Source: Porphyrobacter sp. AAP82 (lineage in GTDB: Bacteria; Pseudomonadota; Alphaproteobacteria; Sphingomonadales; Sphingomonadaceae). Taken from it: a DNA stretch of 64,000 nt. The notes beneath the pieces are model-generated. The model saw only the letters and a program-made list of their open reading frames with translations, did not search any database and was not told the DNA's origin. A program made the translations under genes and the position numbers. The stretch lies in contig NZ_ANFX01000024.1 in NCBI RefSeq assembly GCF_000331285.1, positions 1 to 64,000 of the forward strand, written 5' to 3'. Numbering within the stretch: position 1 is the first letter of the stretch; every line of letters starts with the position of its first letter. Below, one piece after another: positions 12,113 to 21,015 of the stretch.

Positions 12113-12194
12113 CGTCACCCCGGCGCAGGCCGGGGCCCAGTGACGCGGAGTGCAATGGCTGCCGCTCTGGGTCCCGGCCTGCGCCGGGATGACG
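12113..12194. repeat. REP-like intergenic inverted repeat, copy 2
   Basis: The left arm (12113-12140, starting CGTCACCCCGGCG and ending GGGGCCCAG) and right arm (12167-12194, starting CTGGGTCCCGG and ending GGGATGACG) are near reverse complements separated by 26 nt. The plan matches the element at 7948-8032: both end in GTCAYCCC / GGRTGAC. It lies just before the esterase gene, and the ribosome binding sequence GAGGTGAG directly follows the right arm. Confidence 0.8.
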
Positions 12195-12204
12195 AGGTGA
12201 GTTT

Positions 12205-13050
12205 ATGCGGGCACGCCTGATCCTTCTCCCGCTGATTGCTCTTGCTGGCATGGCGCGCGCGGAGCCAACCCCGCAGCCGCTGACGATCGGCGAGACCGTG
12301 ACGCTCGAAGCGCTCGGGGCGGCGCGTGCGGTCAACATCGTCCTGCCCCCCGATTACGCCACTGACCCCGAGAAACGCTGGCCGGTGATCTACCAGCTCG
12401 ACGGCGCTTTAACGCAAGACCTGATGATGGGCGCAGGTCTCATGCGCTGGGGGGCGCTGTGGGGGCGCAGTGCGGATGCGATTGTCGTGGGGATCGAGAC
12501 GAGGGACCGCCAGCGCGAGTTGCTCCCCGCGACGAAGGACTCCGCCGAGGCCAAGCGCTGGCCCACGGCGGGTGACAGCGCCGCCTTCCGCGCGTGGCTG
12601 GCGGGCACCGTCAAGCCGCTCGTCGAGACCCGCTACCGCACCGATGGCCGCGCCTTCCTCGTCGGCGAAAGCGCGGCGGGGCACTTCGTGGTCGAGACCT
12701 GGGAAGAGGCACCGCAGCTCTTCACCGGCTACGCCGCGATCAGCCCGATCCTGCAATGGGACTTCGAGGCTTTGAGCCGCAAGCCTTTGGGCGAGGGCCC
12801 GCGCCCCCCGCTCTACCTCAGCCTCGCCGACGAGGGCGGGGCGACGGAGAGCGGCATGATGCGGCTGCTCGCAAGCCTGCCGCCCAGCCAGCCCTTCTGC
12901 TTCTCCGACCGCCGCAGCGAGCTGCACCATTCGACCGCGCTCCACGGACTCTTGCCCGAAGCGCTGCAATATCTGATGCCGACCAAGGCGGATTGGCTGG
13001 AGGAATTCGGGATGGTGCTCAGATGCGAAAAGCGGGGCGGGCAGGGGTGA
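12205..13050 (+). CDS. Secreted alpha/beta hydrolase, esterase-D/Fes-like
   Basis: A 281-residue protein with a signal peptide (about 1-19, ending MARA). The fold matches the PF00756 esterase family (esterase D, ferri-siderophore esterases, antigen 85): strand VIYQLDG, nucleophile S156 in GESAAG, and a late His in ELHHSTALHG. It would act in the periplasm or outside on an ester of unknown identity. GAGGTGAG lies just upstream of the ATG. Its stop overlaps the start of a small membrane protein (TGATG). Confidence 0.78.
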   Translation: MRARLILLPLIALAGMARAEPTPQPLTIGETVTLEALGAARAVNIVLPPDYATDPEKRWPVIYQLDGALTQDLMMGAGLMRWGALWGRSADAIVVGIETRDRQRELLPATKDSAEAKRWPTAGDSAAFRAWLAGTVKPLVETRYRTDGRAFLVGESAAGHFVVETWEEAPQLFTGYAAISPILQWDFEALSRKPLGEGPRPPLYLSLADEGGATESGMMRLLASLPPSQPFCFSDRRSELHHSTALHGLLPEALQYLMPTKADWLEEFGMVLRCEKRGGQG

Positions 13051-13283
13051 TGGTCTCGCGCGCCTTCGAACTGCTTGCCAAGCTGATCGGACGCGCGGCA
13101 GCGCAGGTCGTATGCTTCATGCTGCTCTGGGGCTTCATCGGACTTTGCGTGCGGCTCTATGGATGGATCGACAGCATCGTCCCCGGCGGGATCGATCCGG
13201 TGCCGGCGGGGATGTTCGGCTTTGCCGCATTCGCTGCTTTCGCGAGCTGGCGGCTTATCCGCAACGCAAGGCTGGACGACTGA
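13050..13283 (+). CDS. Small two-helix membrane protein, unknown
   Basis: A 77-residue protein with two predicted membrane helices (about 17-40 and 52-69) and no motif I recognise. The ATG at 13050 overlaps the esterase stop (13048-13050) and has GCAGGGG just upstream, indicating translational coupling; an alternative ATG at 13023 lies deeper in the esterase gene. The coupling suggests a partner or anchor for the secreted esterase, but that is inference. Confidence 0.6.
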   Translation: MVSRAFELLAKLIGRAAAQVVCFMLLWGFIGLCVRLYGWIDSIVPGGIDPVPAGMFGFAAFAAFASWRLIRNARLDD

Positions 13284-13370
13284 CGCCCCAAATCCGCTAG
13301 CTTGCAGCAGCGCCGATCCCTCGGCATAGCCGCTGACGCAAAGACCGCCCCTTGGAGAGAGGCCCAACCC

Positions 13371-15431
13371 TTGTTCTCGAAAATCCTGATTGCCAACCGC
13401 GGCGAAATCGCCTGCCGGGTCATCACCACCGCCCGGAAAATGGGGATCAAGACCGTTGCGGTCTATTCCGATGCCGATGCCCGCGCGCCCTTCGTCGCGA
13501 TGGCTGACGAGGCGGTGCATATCGGGCCCTCACCTGCGGCAGAATCCTACCTGATCGCCGATAAGATCATCGCCGCGTGCAAGCAGACTGGCGCGGAAGC
13601 GGTGCACCCCGGCTACGGGTTCCTCTCCGAACGCACTTCCTTTGCCGAGGCGTTGGCGAAGGAGAACATCGCCTTCATCGGCCCGCCGGTCGGCGCAATC
13701 GCCGCCATGGGCGACAAGATTGAGTCGAAAAAACTCGCCAAGGAGGCGGGCGTCAATGTCGTCCCCGGCTTTGTCGGCGAGATCGAGGACACCGAACACG
13801 CGGTCCGCATCTCGAACGAGATCGGCTATCCGGTGATGATGAAGGCCAGCGCCGGCGGCGGGGGCAAGGGGATGCGCCTCGCCTATACCGAGGCCGACGT
13901 GCGCGAGGGCTTCGAAAGCGTGAAGCGCGAAGGGCTCAACTCCTTCGGCGATGACCGCGTGTTCATCGAGAAGTTCATCTTGAACCCGCGCCACATCGAG
14001 ATCCAGATCCTCGGCGACCAGCACGGCAACATCCTCTACCTGAACGAGCGCGAATGCTCGATCCAGCGGCGCCACCAGAAGGTGGTCGAAGAAGCGCCGT
14101 CGCCGTTCGTCACGCCCGCCATGCGCAAGGCGATGGGCGAGCAATGCGTCGCCCTTTCGCGCGCGGTGGGATATTATTCGGCAGGCACCGTGGAGCTGAT
14201 CGTCAGCGGGGCGGACCCGACGGGGGAGAGCTTCTACTTCCTCGAAATGAACACGAGGCTTCAGGTCGAACACCCCGTCACCGAAGCGATCACCGGTATC
14301 GACCTGGTTGAACAGATGATCCGCGTCGCGGCGGGCGAGAAGCTCAGCCTGACGCAGGACGATATCGGGATCGACGGCTGGGCGATCGAAAACCGCGTTT
14401 ATGCCGAAGACCCCTATCGCGGCTTCCTGCCTTCGACCGGGCGGCTGGTGCATTACCAACCCCCGCTCGCCGGATGGAGCGAGGACGAGGCGGTCGCGGG
14501 CAAGGCGCGCCGGGGCGTGGCGCGCGGGAACGGCTCGGTGCGGGTCGATGACGGCGTCTATGAAGGCGGCGAGGTCTCGCGCTTCTATGACCCGATGATC
14601 GCCAAGCTCATCACCTGGGCTCCGACCCGCGACGAGGCCGCCGATCTCCAGATCGAAGCGCTCGACCGGTTCCGCATCAAGGGCCTCGGCCACAACGTCG
14701 ATTTCCTCTCCGCGATCATGCAGCACCCGCGCTTCCGCTCGGGCGAGCTGACGACGGGCTTCATCGCCGAGGAATATCCGGAGGGCTTCCACGGCGCGGC
14801 GACGTCGGACGAGGTGAAGCGCCTGCTTGCGGCAGTCTGCGCGGGCAACGAGTTCACCCTCCAAAACCGCGCGCGGCGCATCTCCGGCCAACTCGATGGC
14901 GACGACGGGCGCATCGGCGTGCTCCGGACCACCACCGAATGGCTGGTCAAGCTCGGGGACGAGCGCTTCCAAGTCACGCTCGGCGAGGGCCACGCGGTGG
15001 TCGACGGCGTTATGGTCGAAGGTATGTGCACCTGGCAGCCGGGCATGGTGCAAGCCGAAGCGACCGACGGGAAGGGGCTGCATCTTGGCCTGATCGTCGA
15101 GCGGCAGGGCAACCAGTGGAAGGTCACGACGCGCGGCGCGCAGCACACCGCGCTGGTCATCCCGCAGCGGCTGGCACGACACGAATCGCTGATGCTCGAA
15201 AAGGTCCCGCCCGATCTCTCGCGCCTGCTGATCTGCCCGATGCCCGGGATGCTGGTGAAGCTCCACGTCGCGGAAGGCGAGACGGTGCAGCCCGGCCAGC
15301 CGCTGGCGACGGTGGAAGCGATGAAAATGGAAAACATCCTGCGCGCCGAAAAGGAAGGCGTCATCGCCAAGATCAACGCCACCGAGGGCGAGAGCCTGGC
15401 GGTCGACGCGGTGATCCTCGAACTGGAGTGA
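13371..15431 (+). CDS. pccA: Propionyl-CoA carboxylase alpha subunit (biotin carboxylase plus biotin carrier)
   Basis: A 686-residue biotin carboxylase/carrier fusion. The start FSKILIANRGEIACRV opens the N-terminal domain; the ATP-grasp loop is GGGGKGMRLAY, catalytic segments are ERECSIQRRHQK and MNTRLQVEHPVTE, and the C-terminal biotinyl domain has EAMKMEN with biotinylated K652, 34 residues from the end. It carboxylates biotin with ATP and bicarbonate for transfer by PccB. The start is TTG at 13371, with GGAGAGAGG 8 nt upstream; an earlier in-frame TTG (13302) has no ribosome binding site. A strong terminator follows at once. Confidence 0.94.
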   Translation: MFSKILIANRGEIACRVITTARKMGIKTVAVYSDADARAPFVAMADEAVHIGPSPAAESYLIADKIIAACKQTGAEAVHPGYGFLSERTSFAEALAKENIAFIGPPVGAIAAMGDKIESKKLAKEAGVNVVPGFVGEIEDTEHAVRISNEIGYPVMMKASAGGGGKGMRLAYTEADVREGFESVKREGLNSFGDDRVFIEKFILNPRHIEIQILGDQHGNILYLNERECSIQRRHQKVVEEAPSPFVTPAMRKAMGEQCVALSRAVGYYSAGTVELIVSGADPTGESFYFLEMNTRLQVEHPVTEAITGIDLVEQMIRVAAGEKLSLTQDDIGIDGWAIENRVYAEDPYRGFLPSTGRLVHYQPPLAGWSEDEAVAGKARRGVARGNGSVRVDDGVYEGGEVSRFYDPMIAKLITWAPTRDEAADLQIEALDRFRIKGLGHNVDFLSAIMQHPRFRSGELTTGFIAEEYPEGFHGAATSDEVKRLLAAVCAGNEFTLQNRARRISGQLDGDDGRIGVLRTTTEWLVKLGDERFQVTLGEGHAVVDGVMVEGMCTWQPGMVQAEATDGKGLHLGLIVERQGNQWKVTTRGAQHTALVIPQRLARHESLMLEKVPPDLSRLLICPMPGMLVKLHVAEGETVQPGQPLATVEAMKMENILRAEKEGVIAKINATEGESLAVDAVILELE

Positions 15432-15436
15432 ACTGG

Positions 15437-15467
15437 CCCGCGCGCTGCTGACCGCGCGCGGGTTTTT
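15437..15467 (+). terminator. Intrinsic terminator of pccA
   Basis: An 8-bp GC stem (15437-15444 with 15455-15462) and a 10-nt loop, followed directly by TTTTT at 15463-15467. It begins 6 nt after the pccA stop codon. Confidence 0.88.
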
Positions 15468-15672
15468 GACCGATTTGCGTCAAACCGGCGCAAAGCTGCG
15501 CTTTGCAGCAAGATCATTGCAAAATCTGTTGTAGTTTTGCGTCAGATTAATGATTTCCGACAGAAAATTTGCGCCTGCTCTGTCCTACAAGCCAGTCCGT
15601 GAGAAACGTATCCTTGCCGATTCGCGGCATTCCGCCGCGTGAGGGATTGAATCTCAGTGGGAGGATTTGATC
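15468..15672 (+). promoter_or_regulatory. AT-richer upstream region of the 93-residue gene
   Basis: This gap is visibly richer in A and T than its surroundings and should hold the promoter of the gene at 15673. An inverted repeat TTTGAC-N8-GTCAAA (15465-15484) overlaps the end of the pccA terminator and could be an operator half-site pair. A small GCGGC/GCCGC hairpin lies near 15624-15638. GGGAGG just before the ATG is a strong ribosome binding site. I could not fix a -35/-10 pair with confidence. Confidence 0.4.
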
Positions 15673-15954
15673 ATGGCGCATACAGGTACCGGTTTTTTCG
15701 ATCGGAAGGGCCATTTCTACAAGACCGCGCGCGAGGCGACGGTGAGCGACCTGGCGGCTTTGCTGGGGCAGATCGGCGAGGGCGAAAGCCTCGCGCCGGG
15801 CATCGCCTACATGCTGCTCGAACGCCGCGCCGAAATCGAGCGGCTGTTCGGCGAGCATGATGCCATGCTCGAGGAAGAGGCAGCGATGAAGGCGGCGCGC
15901 GGCGCGGAAACGCGCGACAATATCGCCAAGTTGCCGAGCCGCCCGGCTCATTGA
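15673..15954 (+). CDS. Conserved-looking small cytoplasmic protein, unknown
   Basis: A 93-residue acidic protein without signal or membrane segment. It opens with an aromatic stretch (GFFDRKGHFYKTAREATVSD) and is otherwise helical, with a charged middle (about 50-78). The ATG at 15673 has GGGAGG at 8-13 nt upstream. It stands alone after a terminator, with its own regulatory region, and ends 5 nt before the convergent GNAT gene. I do not recognise the family. Confidence 0.72.
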   Translation: MAHTGTGFFDRKGHFYKTAREATVSDLAALLGQIGEGESLAPGIAYMLLERRAEIERLFGEHDAMLEEEAAMKAARGAETRDNIAKLPSRPAH

Positions 15955-15959
15955 TTGGC

Positions 15960-16418
15960 TCAATCCAGTGCCAGATGCAGGCACTGGTTGAAGTCGGTGA
16001 GCACATAATCGGCAAAGGCCGGGCCGTTCACGAAACCGCGCCGTCGGTAGAGCGCCAGCGCGGGCTCGAAGACCGGGCCCCTGCCGGTCTCGAGGCCGAG
16101 CGTGGCAAGGCCCTCGGCGCGGGCGTGGGCGATGATGGTCTCGAGCAGCGCGGCGGCATACCCCTGCCGCAGGAAATCCGGGTGGGTGCGCATCGACTTG
16201 ACCTCGCCCGAGCGCGCATCGAGGCGCTTCAAGGCACCGATCGCAGCGATCCGCCCGTCGATCTCGAGAGCCCACACCGTCACCCCCTCGGCCCGCAAGC
16301 CGCTCAGGTCGAGCGCGAAGCTGAGGCCGGGCGGCGAGCCTTCGCGCATCGCGCGCTGATGGTAAGTGGCCAGCTCCTGCACCCGGGGATCGTCCAGATC
16401 GGCCAGATCGATCCGCAT
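15960..16418 (-). CDS. GNAT-family N-acetyltransferase
   Basis: A 152-residue acetyltransferase. Motif A for acetyl-CoA binding is at R84-Q85-G86-Y87-A88-A89 (RQGYAAALLE), preceded by the VKSMRTHPDF strand, and the C-terminal ALALYRRRGF motif is typical of the family. The acceptor cannot be told; the short single-domain form resembles amino-group acetylases such as PhnO/YpeA-like proteins. It starts 2 nt after the stop of the cyclase-family gene and is the last gene of the aroK-aroB transcript. Confidence 0.82.
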   Translation of the reverse strand: MRIDLADLDDPRVQELATYHQRAMREGSPPGLSFALDLSGLRAEGVTVWALEIDGRIAAIGALKRLDARSGEVKSMRTHPDFLRQGYAAALLETIIAHARAEGLATLGLETGRGPVFEPALALYRRRGFVNGPAFADYVLTDFNQCLHLALD

Positions 16419-16420
16419 CC

Positions 16421-17191
16421 TCACCCCTCCACGATTGCCACCGCCCTGATCCACCCCGCACTGGCGCGCTCGATCTTCACCGGAAAGCAGCTCACCATGA
16501 AACCGTGGGGCGGCAGGGCGGCGAGGTTCGCCAGCTTCTCGATCTGGTAATAGGGGCGGATGCGCCCGGCCTTGTGGCCTTCCCAGATGATCGCCGGGTC
16601 GCGGCTCTCGGCCCAGCGCTTGGCGGTGTGGCTGAAGGGCGCGTCCCAGCTCCAGGCGTCGGTGCCGACCACCTCGATCCCTTGCGCGGTGAGCCACAGG
16701 GTCGCCTCGGCGCCGAGGCCCACGCCCTGATCGGTGAAATTGTCGGTGCCGTAGAGCGCGCCCGATTGCACCAGCACGATATCGAGCGGCTGGAGCGTGT
16801 AGCCGATCCGCGCCAGTTCCGCCTGCACCTCGGCGGCGCTGACCACATGGCCGTGGGCAAGCGCGCTGAAATCGAGCTTCACGCCGGGGCGGAAAAAGCG
16901 GTCGAGCGGGGCCTCGTCGATGCTCGGGGCGGGGCGCGCGCCGCTATCCGTGGTCGAATGGAAATGCCACGGCGCGTCCATGTGGGTGCCGTTGTGGGTG
17001 GATAGCACGACGAATTCGACTGCCCAGCCTTCGCCATCGGGCAGGTCCTCGCGGCGAAGGCCGGGGAAGAACATCGCGATCTGTTCCCACGTGGTCTCGT
17101 GGGTCATGTAGGTGACGCGGGGCCGCATCACCTCGGGATCGGAGACCACATCGTTGGTGATCGGGATCGAGAGGTCGATGAAACGGGTCAT
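16421..17191 (-). CDS. Cyclase-family metal hydrolase (kynurenine-formamidase-like)
   Basis: A 256-residue member of the cyclase family (PF04199). The metal-binding signature HNGTHMDAPWHF is present with H66, H70, D72 and H76, and the N terminus reads FIDLSIPI as in kynurenine formamidases. These enzymes open amide, lactone or similar bonds; the true substrate here is not known. Its start overlaps the aroB stop by 4 nt, so it is cotranslated with shikimate-pathway genes, an unexpected partner for a formamidase-like enzyme. Confidence 0.8.
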   Translation of the reverse strand: MTRFIDLSIPITNDVVSDPEVMRPRVTYMTHETTWEQIAMFFPGLRREDLPDGEGWAVEFVVLSTHNGTHMDAPWHFHSTTDSGARPAPSIDEAPLDRFFRPGVKLDFSALAHGHVVSAAEVQAELARIGYTLQPLDIVLVQSGALYGTDNFTDQGVGLGAEATLWLTAQGIEVVGTDAWSWDAPFSHTAKRWAESRDPAIIWEGHKAGRIRPYYQIEKLANLAALPPHGFMVSCFPVKIERASAGWIRAVAIVEG

Positions 17192-18306
17192 CCGGCCAGT
17201 TCCTCGTCCATGAAGGCGGCGATGTCGGCAAGGTCGACATCGCGCGCCACATAGGCCTCGCCCAGCGCGCGCAGCAGGAGGAAGGGCAGGGTGCGCCCTT
17301 CCGCCTTCTTGTCATGGCGCATGTGATCGACGAGGGCAGCGCCGTCGCAGGCGAGGCCGAGCGCGGGGAGCGCGGCCGGCAGCCTCGCCTCCGCAATCGC
17401 CGCCGTCGCCCGGGCGGCATCCCCGGCGGAAATCTCGCCCCGCCGCGCCGAATATTTCGCCGCCAGCACCATGCCCAAGGCAACCGCCTCGCCATGCAGC
17501 AGGCGTTCGGAAAAGCCGGTCTCGGCCTCCAGCGCATGGCCGAAAGTGTGGCCCAAATTGAGCAGCGCGCGAAGGTCGAGCGTCTCGCGCTCGTCGGCCG
17601 CCACGATGCGGGCCTTCATCGCGATGCTGGTGGCGACGGCGTGTTCGAGGGCGGCGGGCTCGCGGGCGAGCACTCTGTCGCCGTTCGCCTCGAGCCAGGC
17701 GAAGAAGGCCGCATCGCCGAGCAGGCCGTATTTCAGAACCTCGGCGAAGCCTGCGCGCATTTCGCGGTCCGGCAGGCTGCCCAGCACCAGCGGGTCGATC
17801 AGCACCTGCGAGGGCTGGTGGAAGGCGCCGATCAGGTTCTTGCCGGCGGCCGTGTTGATCGCGGTCTTGCCGCCGACCGAGCTGTCGACCTGTGCCAGCA
17901 GGGTTGTCGGCAATTGCACGAAGCCCACCCCGCGCTTCACCACCGAGCAGGCAAAGCCGACGAGATCGCCGACCACGCCCCCGCCCAAAGCAAACACATG
18001 GTCCTTGCGGGTGACGCCCAGCGCCAGCAGCCAGTCGCACAGCTTTTGCAGCACGCCCCAGGTCTTGGCGTCCTCGCCCGGCGCGACCACGAACCAATCG
18101 GCGGCAAGCCCGTGCGCGGCGAGATGCGCATCGATCCGTGCGGCGAAGAGCCGGTGGGTGTGGGTGTCGGCAACGAAAGGCACAGGCCGCTCAGGGCCAT
18201 ATCCCTTGAGGAACGGCGCGGCAGTCTCGGCGAGGCGGGTGAGCAGGCCCTCCTCGATCACCACCTCATAAGCGCGCCCGGCCAGAGCGACGGGGATTAC
18301 AGCCAT
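17188..18306 (-). CDS. aroB: 3-dehydroquinate synthase
   Basis: A 372-residue enzyme that cyclises DAHP to 3-dehydroquinate, second step of the shikimate pathway. The NAD-binding and metal regions are intact: GEDAKTW, ALGGGVVGDLVGFA, PTTLLAQVDSSVGGKTAIN, and the zinc-binding NLGHTFGHALE and LHGEAVALGM segments. It overlaps the upstream aroK gene by 10 nt and the downstream cyclase gene by 4 nt. Confidence 0.95.
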   Translation of the reverse strand: MAVIPVALAGRAYEVVIEEGLLTRLAETAAPFLKGYGPERPVPFVADTHTHRLFAARIDAHLAAHGLAADWFVVAPGEDAKTWGVLQKLCDWLLALGVTRKDHVFALGGGVVGDLVGFACSVVKRGVGFVQLPTTLLAQVDSSVGGKTAINTAAGKNLIGAFHQPSQVLIDPLVLGSLPDREMRAGFAEVLKYGLLGDAAFFAWLEANGDRVLAREPAALEHAVATSIAMKARIVAADERETLDLRALLNLGHTFGHALEAETGFSERLLHGEAVALGMVLAAKYSARRGEISAGDAARATAAIAEARLPAALPALGLACDGAALVDHMRHDKKAEGRTLPFLLLRALGEAYVARDVDLADIAAFMDEELAG

Positions 18307-18866
18307 TGATCAATCGCCTCGATGATCGCGCGCGCGGTGTCGGCGTGGGGGCCGGTCTCGCTGCGCACGCGGATATGCGCCTCGCCGTAGAACGGCGCGC
18401 GCTCGCGCGCCAGCCGGGTGAGGATTTCCCTGGGGTCGCCCTGCTTCAGGAGCGGACGGTTGCCGCGGCGCGCGGTGCGCTCGACCAGCGTGTCGATGTC
18501 GCAATCGATCCACACCGCGATGCCCTTCTCGAGCACCGCTGCGCGCGTCTGCGGATCGACGAAGGCACCGCCGCCGGTCGCGATCACGCCGTGGCCCTCG
18601 GCGAGCAGGCGGGCGATCACGCGGCGTTCCCCGTCGCGGAAATGGGCCTCGCCAAAGGCCTCGAAGATTTCGGGGATCGAGCGCTGGGCAGCCTCGGCGA
18701 TGGCATCGTCGGCATCCACGAAGTCACGGCCCAGGAGGCCCGCAAGCTTCTTGCCGACCGTCGACTTGCCCACGCCCATCAGCCCCACCAGCACCACCGG
18801 GCGCGCGATGCGCGCGGCGATGGCGGCGATATCGCGATCATGGGGGGAGGGGCACGCGGCGGACAT
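18297..18866 (-). CDS. aroK: Shikimate kinase
   Basis: A 189-residue P-loop kinase that phosphorylates shikimate. The Walker A loop is GLMGVGKS (28-35), the shikimate-binding DADDAIAE region follows, and TGGGAF and the lid segment RGNRPLL are as expected. The ATG at 18866 is preferred over an in-frame start at 18911, which would extend past the divergent gene. It opens the aroK-aroB-cyclase-GNAT run. Confidence 0.92.
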   Translation of the reverse strand: MSAACPSPHDRDIAAIAARIARPVVLVGLMGVGKSTVGKKLAGLLGRDFVDADDAIAEAAQRSIPEIFEAFGEAHFRDGERRVIARLLAEGHGVIATGGGAFVDPQTRAAVLEKGIAVWIDCDIDTLVERTARRGNRPLLKQGDPREILTRLARERAPFYGEAHIRVRSETGPHADTARAIIEAIDQWL

Positions 18867-18904
18867 TGCCGCAAGGCCTATAGATGGGCTAGGGCACGCG
18901 CAAT

Positions 18905-19099
18905 ATGGCAAACTCGCGGCAAGAGCGTCTGACCCCCGGCGGTTTCGAGCGGTCTCCCCTTAAGCGGGGCGCGGGGCGCTGGCCGTGGCTGGCGGGCTTT
19001 GCCGTGTCCGGCCTGCTGGCGCTGGCGTGGTTTGACGGGGGCGAGAAGGCGCTGCGGCCGATCGCACAGGATGTGGCGCTACCGGAGCAGGGGCAATGA
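18905..19099 (+). CDS. Small single-pass membrane protein, unknown
   Basis: A 64-residue protein with a basic N terminus and one hydrophobic stretch (about 27-42) ending AWFDGGE, then a short polar tail. No known motif. It diverges from aroK and overlaps the next gene by 4 nt (ATGA at 19096), which supports it as real and coupled to that secreted protein. It may be a membrane partner of the 639-residue product. Confidence 0.62.
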   Translation: MANSRQERLTPGGFERSPLKRGAGRWPWLAGFAVSGLLALAWFDGGEKALRPIAQDVALPEQGQ

Positions 19100-21015
19100 C
19101 CGCACGCAGGCACAGGTTCGGCATGGGCGTGCTCGCCACCGGCGTCGCCGGCGCGCTGGGCGCTGCGGGGCTCGCAGGCCTGGCGATGGCGCAGGGCAAG
19201 CCCGAATCGCTGCTGCCGCCCGGGTTCGACGATCCCGCGCCCGCACCGAGTCCCCGCCAGAGCTCGCAGCCCCGTCCCGGCCAGAACCAGCCGCCCGCGC
19301 AAGGGCAGCAGCCACCCGCCCAGCCGGGCGCCGCGGCGGTGCCGGGCGCGGCGATCGATCCGGCGAGCCTGCCCCCGCTGCCCGCGATCAGCCGCGAGGA
19401 TCTGGCGCGCCTGCCGAGCCTCGAGCAACTCGAGAACATGTCGACCGAGGAGCTCGACCAGCTGCTCGGCCTGAAGCCCAGGAGCGACATGCCCGCCGGC
19501 GCACAGCGCGCGCTGACCCGCGTCGGGGTGCTGGCGGTGGACGAAGGCGGGCTGCCGCCGGTGGCGCTCGCCAACCAGTCGGACAAGCTGGTGCGCGCGG
19601 TGCTGGCTGGCACGCAGGGCCCGCTGGTGTCGCGCTGGGGGCATATTCTCCTGCGCCGTGCGCTGGCGAGCCGGCTGGCCGCGCCGCTCGGCATGGACCC
19701 GGCCGAGTTTGCGGCGCTGCGGGTCGGCGTGCTCAACCGCCTGGGCGAATTCGCGCTCGCGCGGGCGGTGGTGCAGGATATCGATACCGCCAACTGGTCG
19801 CCCGCGCTCACCCAGGAGGCGCTCGGTGCCTATCTGGGGAGCGGCGACATCACCGGGGCCTGCCCTGCGGTGCGGCTCCAGGGCTCGCAGCGGCAGGATG
19901 GCGAGTGGGTCATGTGGCAGGCGATCTGCAACGCCTATGCGGGCGAGAGCGCGCTGGCCGCGACCCAGCTTGACCGGGCACTGTTCCGCGGCGCGGCGCC
20001 GCGCGTCGATGTGTTGCTGGCGCGGCGCTTTGCGGGCGCGGCGGGGCGCGGCAACCGCGGGGTGAATATCGAGTGGCAGGGGGTCGATGACCTCAACCCG
20101 TGGCGCTTCGGCCTAGCCAACGCGGTGGGCGAGCCGCTGCCGGGCGGGCTGCTCGACAATGCCTTGAAGGCGCGCGGCGGGGCCTATTACGCCCGCAGCG
20201 GCGCGCTGCTGCCGATGCTGCCCGCCGCCCAGCGCGCCGCCTTTGCCGGACGCGCCGCGCGCGAGGGGATCATGTCGGCCGATGCGATGGTCGATCTCTA
20301 TGCCGAGGTCTATGCCGATCCTGCTGCCAGCGGCGATCCCGACACCCATGCCGCCGCCCTGCGCGAAGCCTATCTCGCCACCGACCCCGCCGACCGGATC
20401 GCCGCGATGCAGCGCCTGTGGGCGGACGGCGCGAAGCTGGGCGGGGGAGATGGCTACGGTGCGCGCGTGCTGACCGCCTATGCCGCCGCGCGCATCCCCG
20501 CCGCTGCCGAGAACGCGGGCGCGGCGGGCGACCTCATCGCCGCAATGCTCGCCGCCGGGCTCGATCGCAACGCGGGTCGCTGGCGGACGGTGGTCGAGGA
20601 AGGCTCGATGGGCTGGGCGCTGATCGCCCTCACCGCGACCGACACCGCCGCCATCGGCCAGGGTGGGGTCGAGAAGTTCATGGGCGATGACGCGAGCGAT
20701 GAGCAGCGAAAGTCCGCCTTCCTCGTCGCCGGGCTTGCCGGGCTCGGCAAGCTGACCGAGGGCGATGCTGGCGCGCTGGCGAGCGATCTGGGCGTCGATC
20801 TGGCGCGCAAGACCCGCTGGACCGCCGTCATTTCCCGCGCCGCTGAGGTCGGCAATCCGGCGCTGGTGACGCTGCTCGCGGGGCTGGGGATGCAGGGGAC
20901 GAGCTGGTCGCAGATGACCCCGCTGCACCTCTACCACATCACCGCCGCGCTGACCCGCGTGGGGCTGGTGGCCGAGGCCCGGATGATCGCCGCCGAGGCC
21001 GTCGCGCGGGGCTAG
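19096..21015 (+). CDS. Large secreted helical protein, unknown
   Basis: A 639-residue protein with a signal sequence (about 1-33, ending AMAQG), a proline/glutamine-rich linker (about 42-80) and a long Ala-rich helical body without recognised motifs. Three Cys at most are visible. It looks periplasmic. It is coupled to a 64-residue membrane protein, and its TAG stop falls on the first bases of the 268-bp inverted-repeat element, so its last codon and stop abut the insertion. I do not recognise the family; it could be an envelope scaffold or a repeat protein. Confidence 0.7.
   Translation: MTARRHRFGMGVLATGVAGALGAAGLAGLAMAQGKPESLLPPGFDDPAPAPSPRQSSQPRPGQNQPPAQGQQPPAQPGAAAVPGAAIDPASLPPLPAISREDLARLPSLEQLENMSTEELDQLLGLKPRSDMPAGAQRALTRVGVLAVDEGGLPPVALANQSDKLVRAVLAGTQGPLVSRWGHILLRRALASRLAAPLGMDPAEFAALRVGVLNRLGEFALARAVVQDIDTANWSPALTQEALGAYLGSGDITGACPAVRLQGSQRQDGEWVMWQAICNAYAGESALAATQLDRALFRGAAPRVDVLLARRFAGAAGRGNRGVNIEWQGVDDLNPWRFGLANAVGEPLPGGLLDNALKARGGAYYARSGALLPMLPAAQRAAFAGRAAREGIMSADAMVDLYAEVYADPAASGDPDTHAAALREAYLATDPADRIAAMQRLWADGAKLGGGDGYGARVLTAYAAARIPAAAENAGAAGDLIAAMLAAGLDRNAGRWRTVVEEGSMGWALIALTATDTAAIGQGGVEKFMGDDASDEQRKSAFLVAGLAGLGKLTEGDAGALASDLGVDLARKTRWTAVISRAAEVGNPALVTLLAGLGMQGTSWSQMTPLHLYHITAALTRVGLVAEARMIAAEAVARG

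Noticed and set aside
13302-13370. Earlier TTG start for pccA
   Set aside because: There is no ribosome binding site and the 23 added residues do not match the family N terminus, which begins FSKILIANRG.
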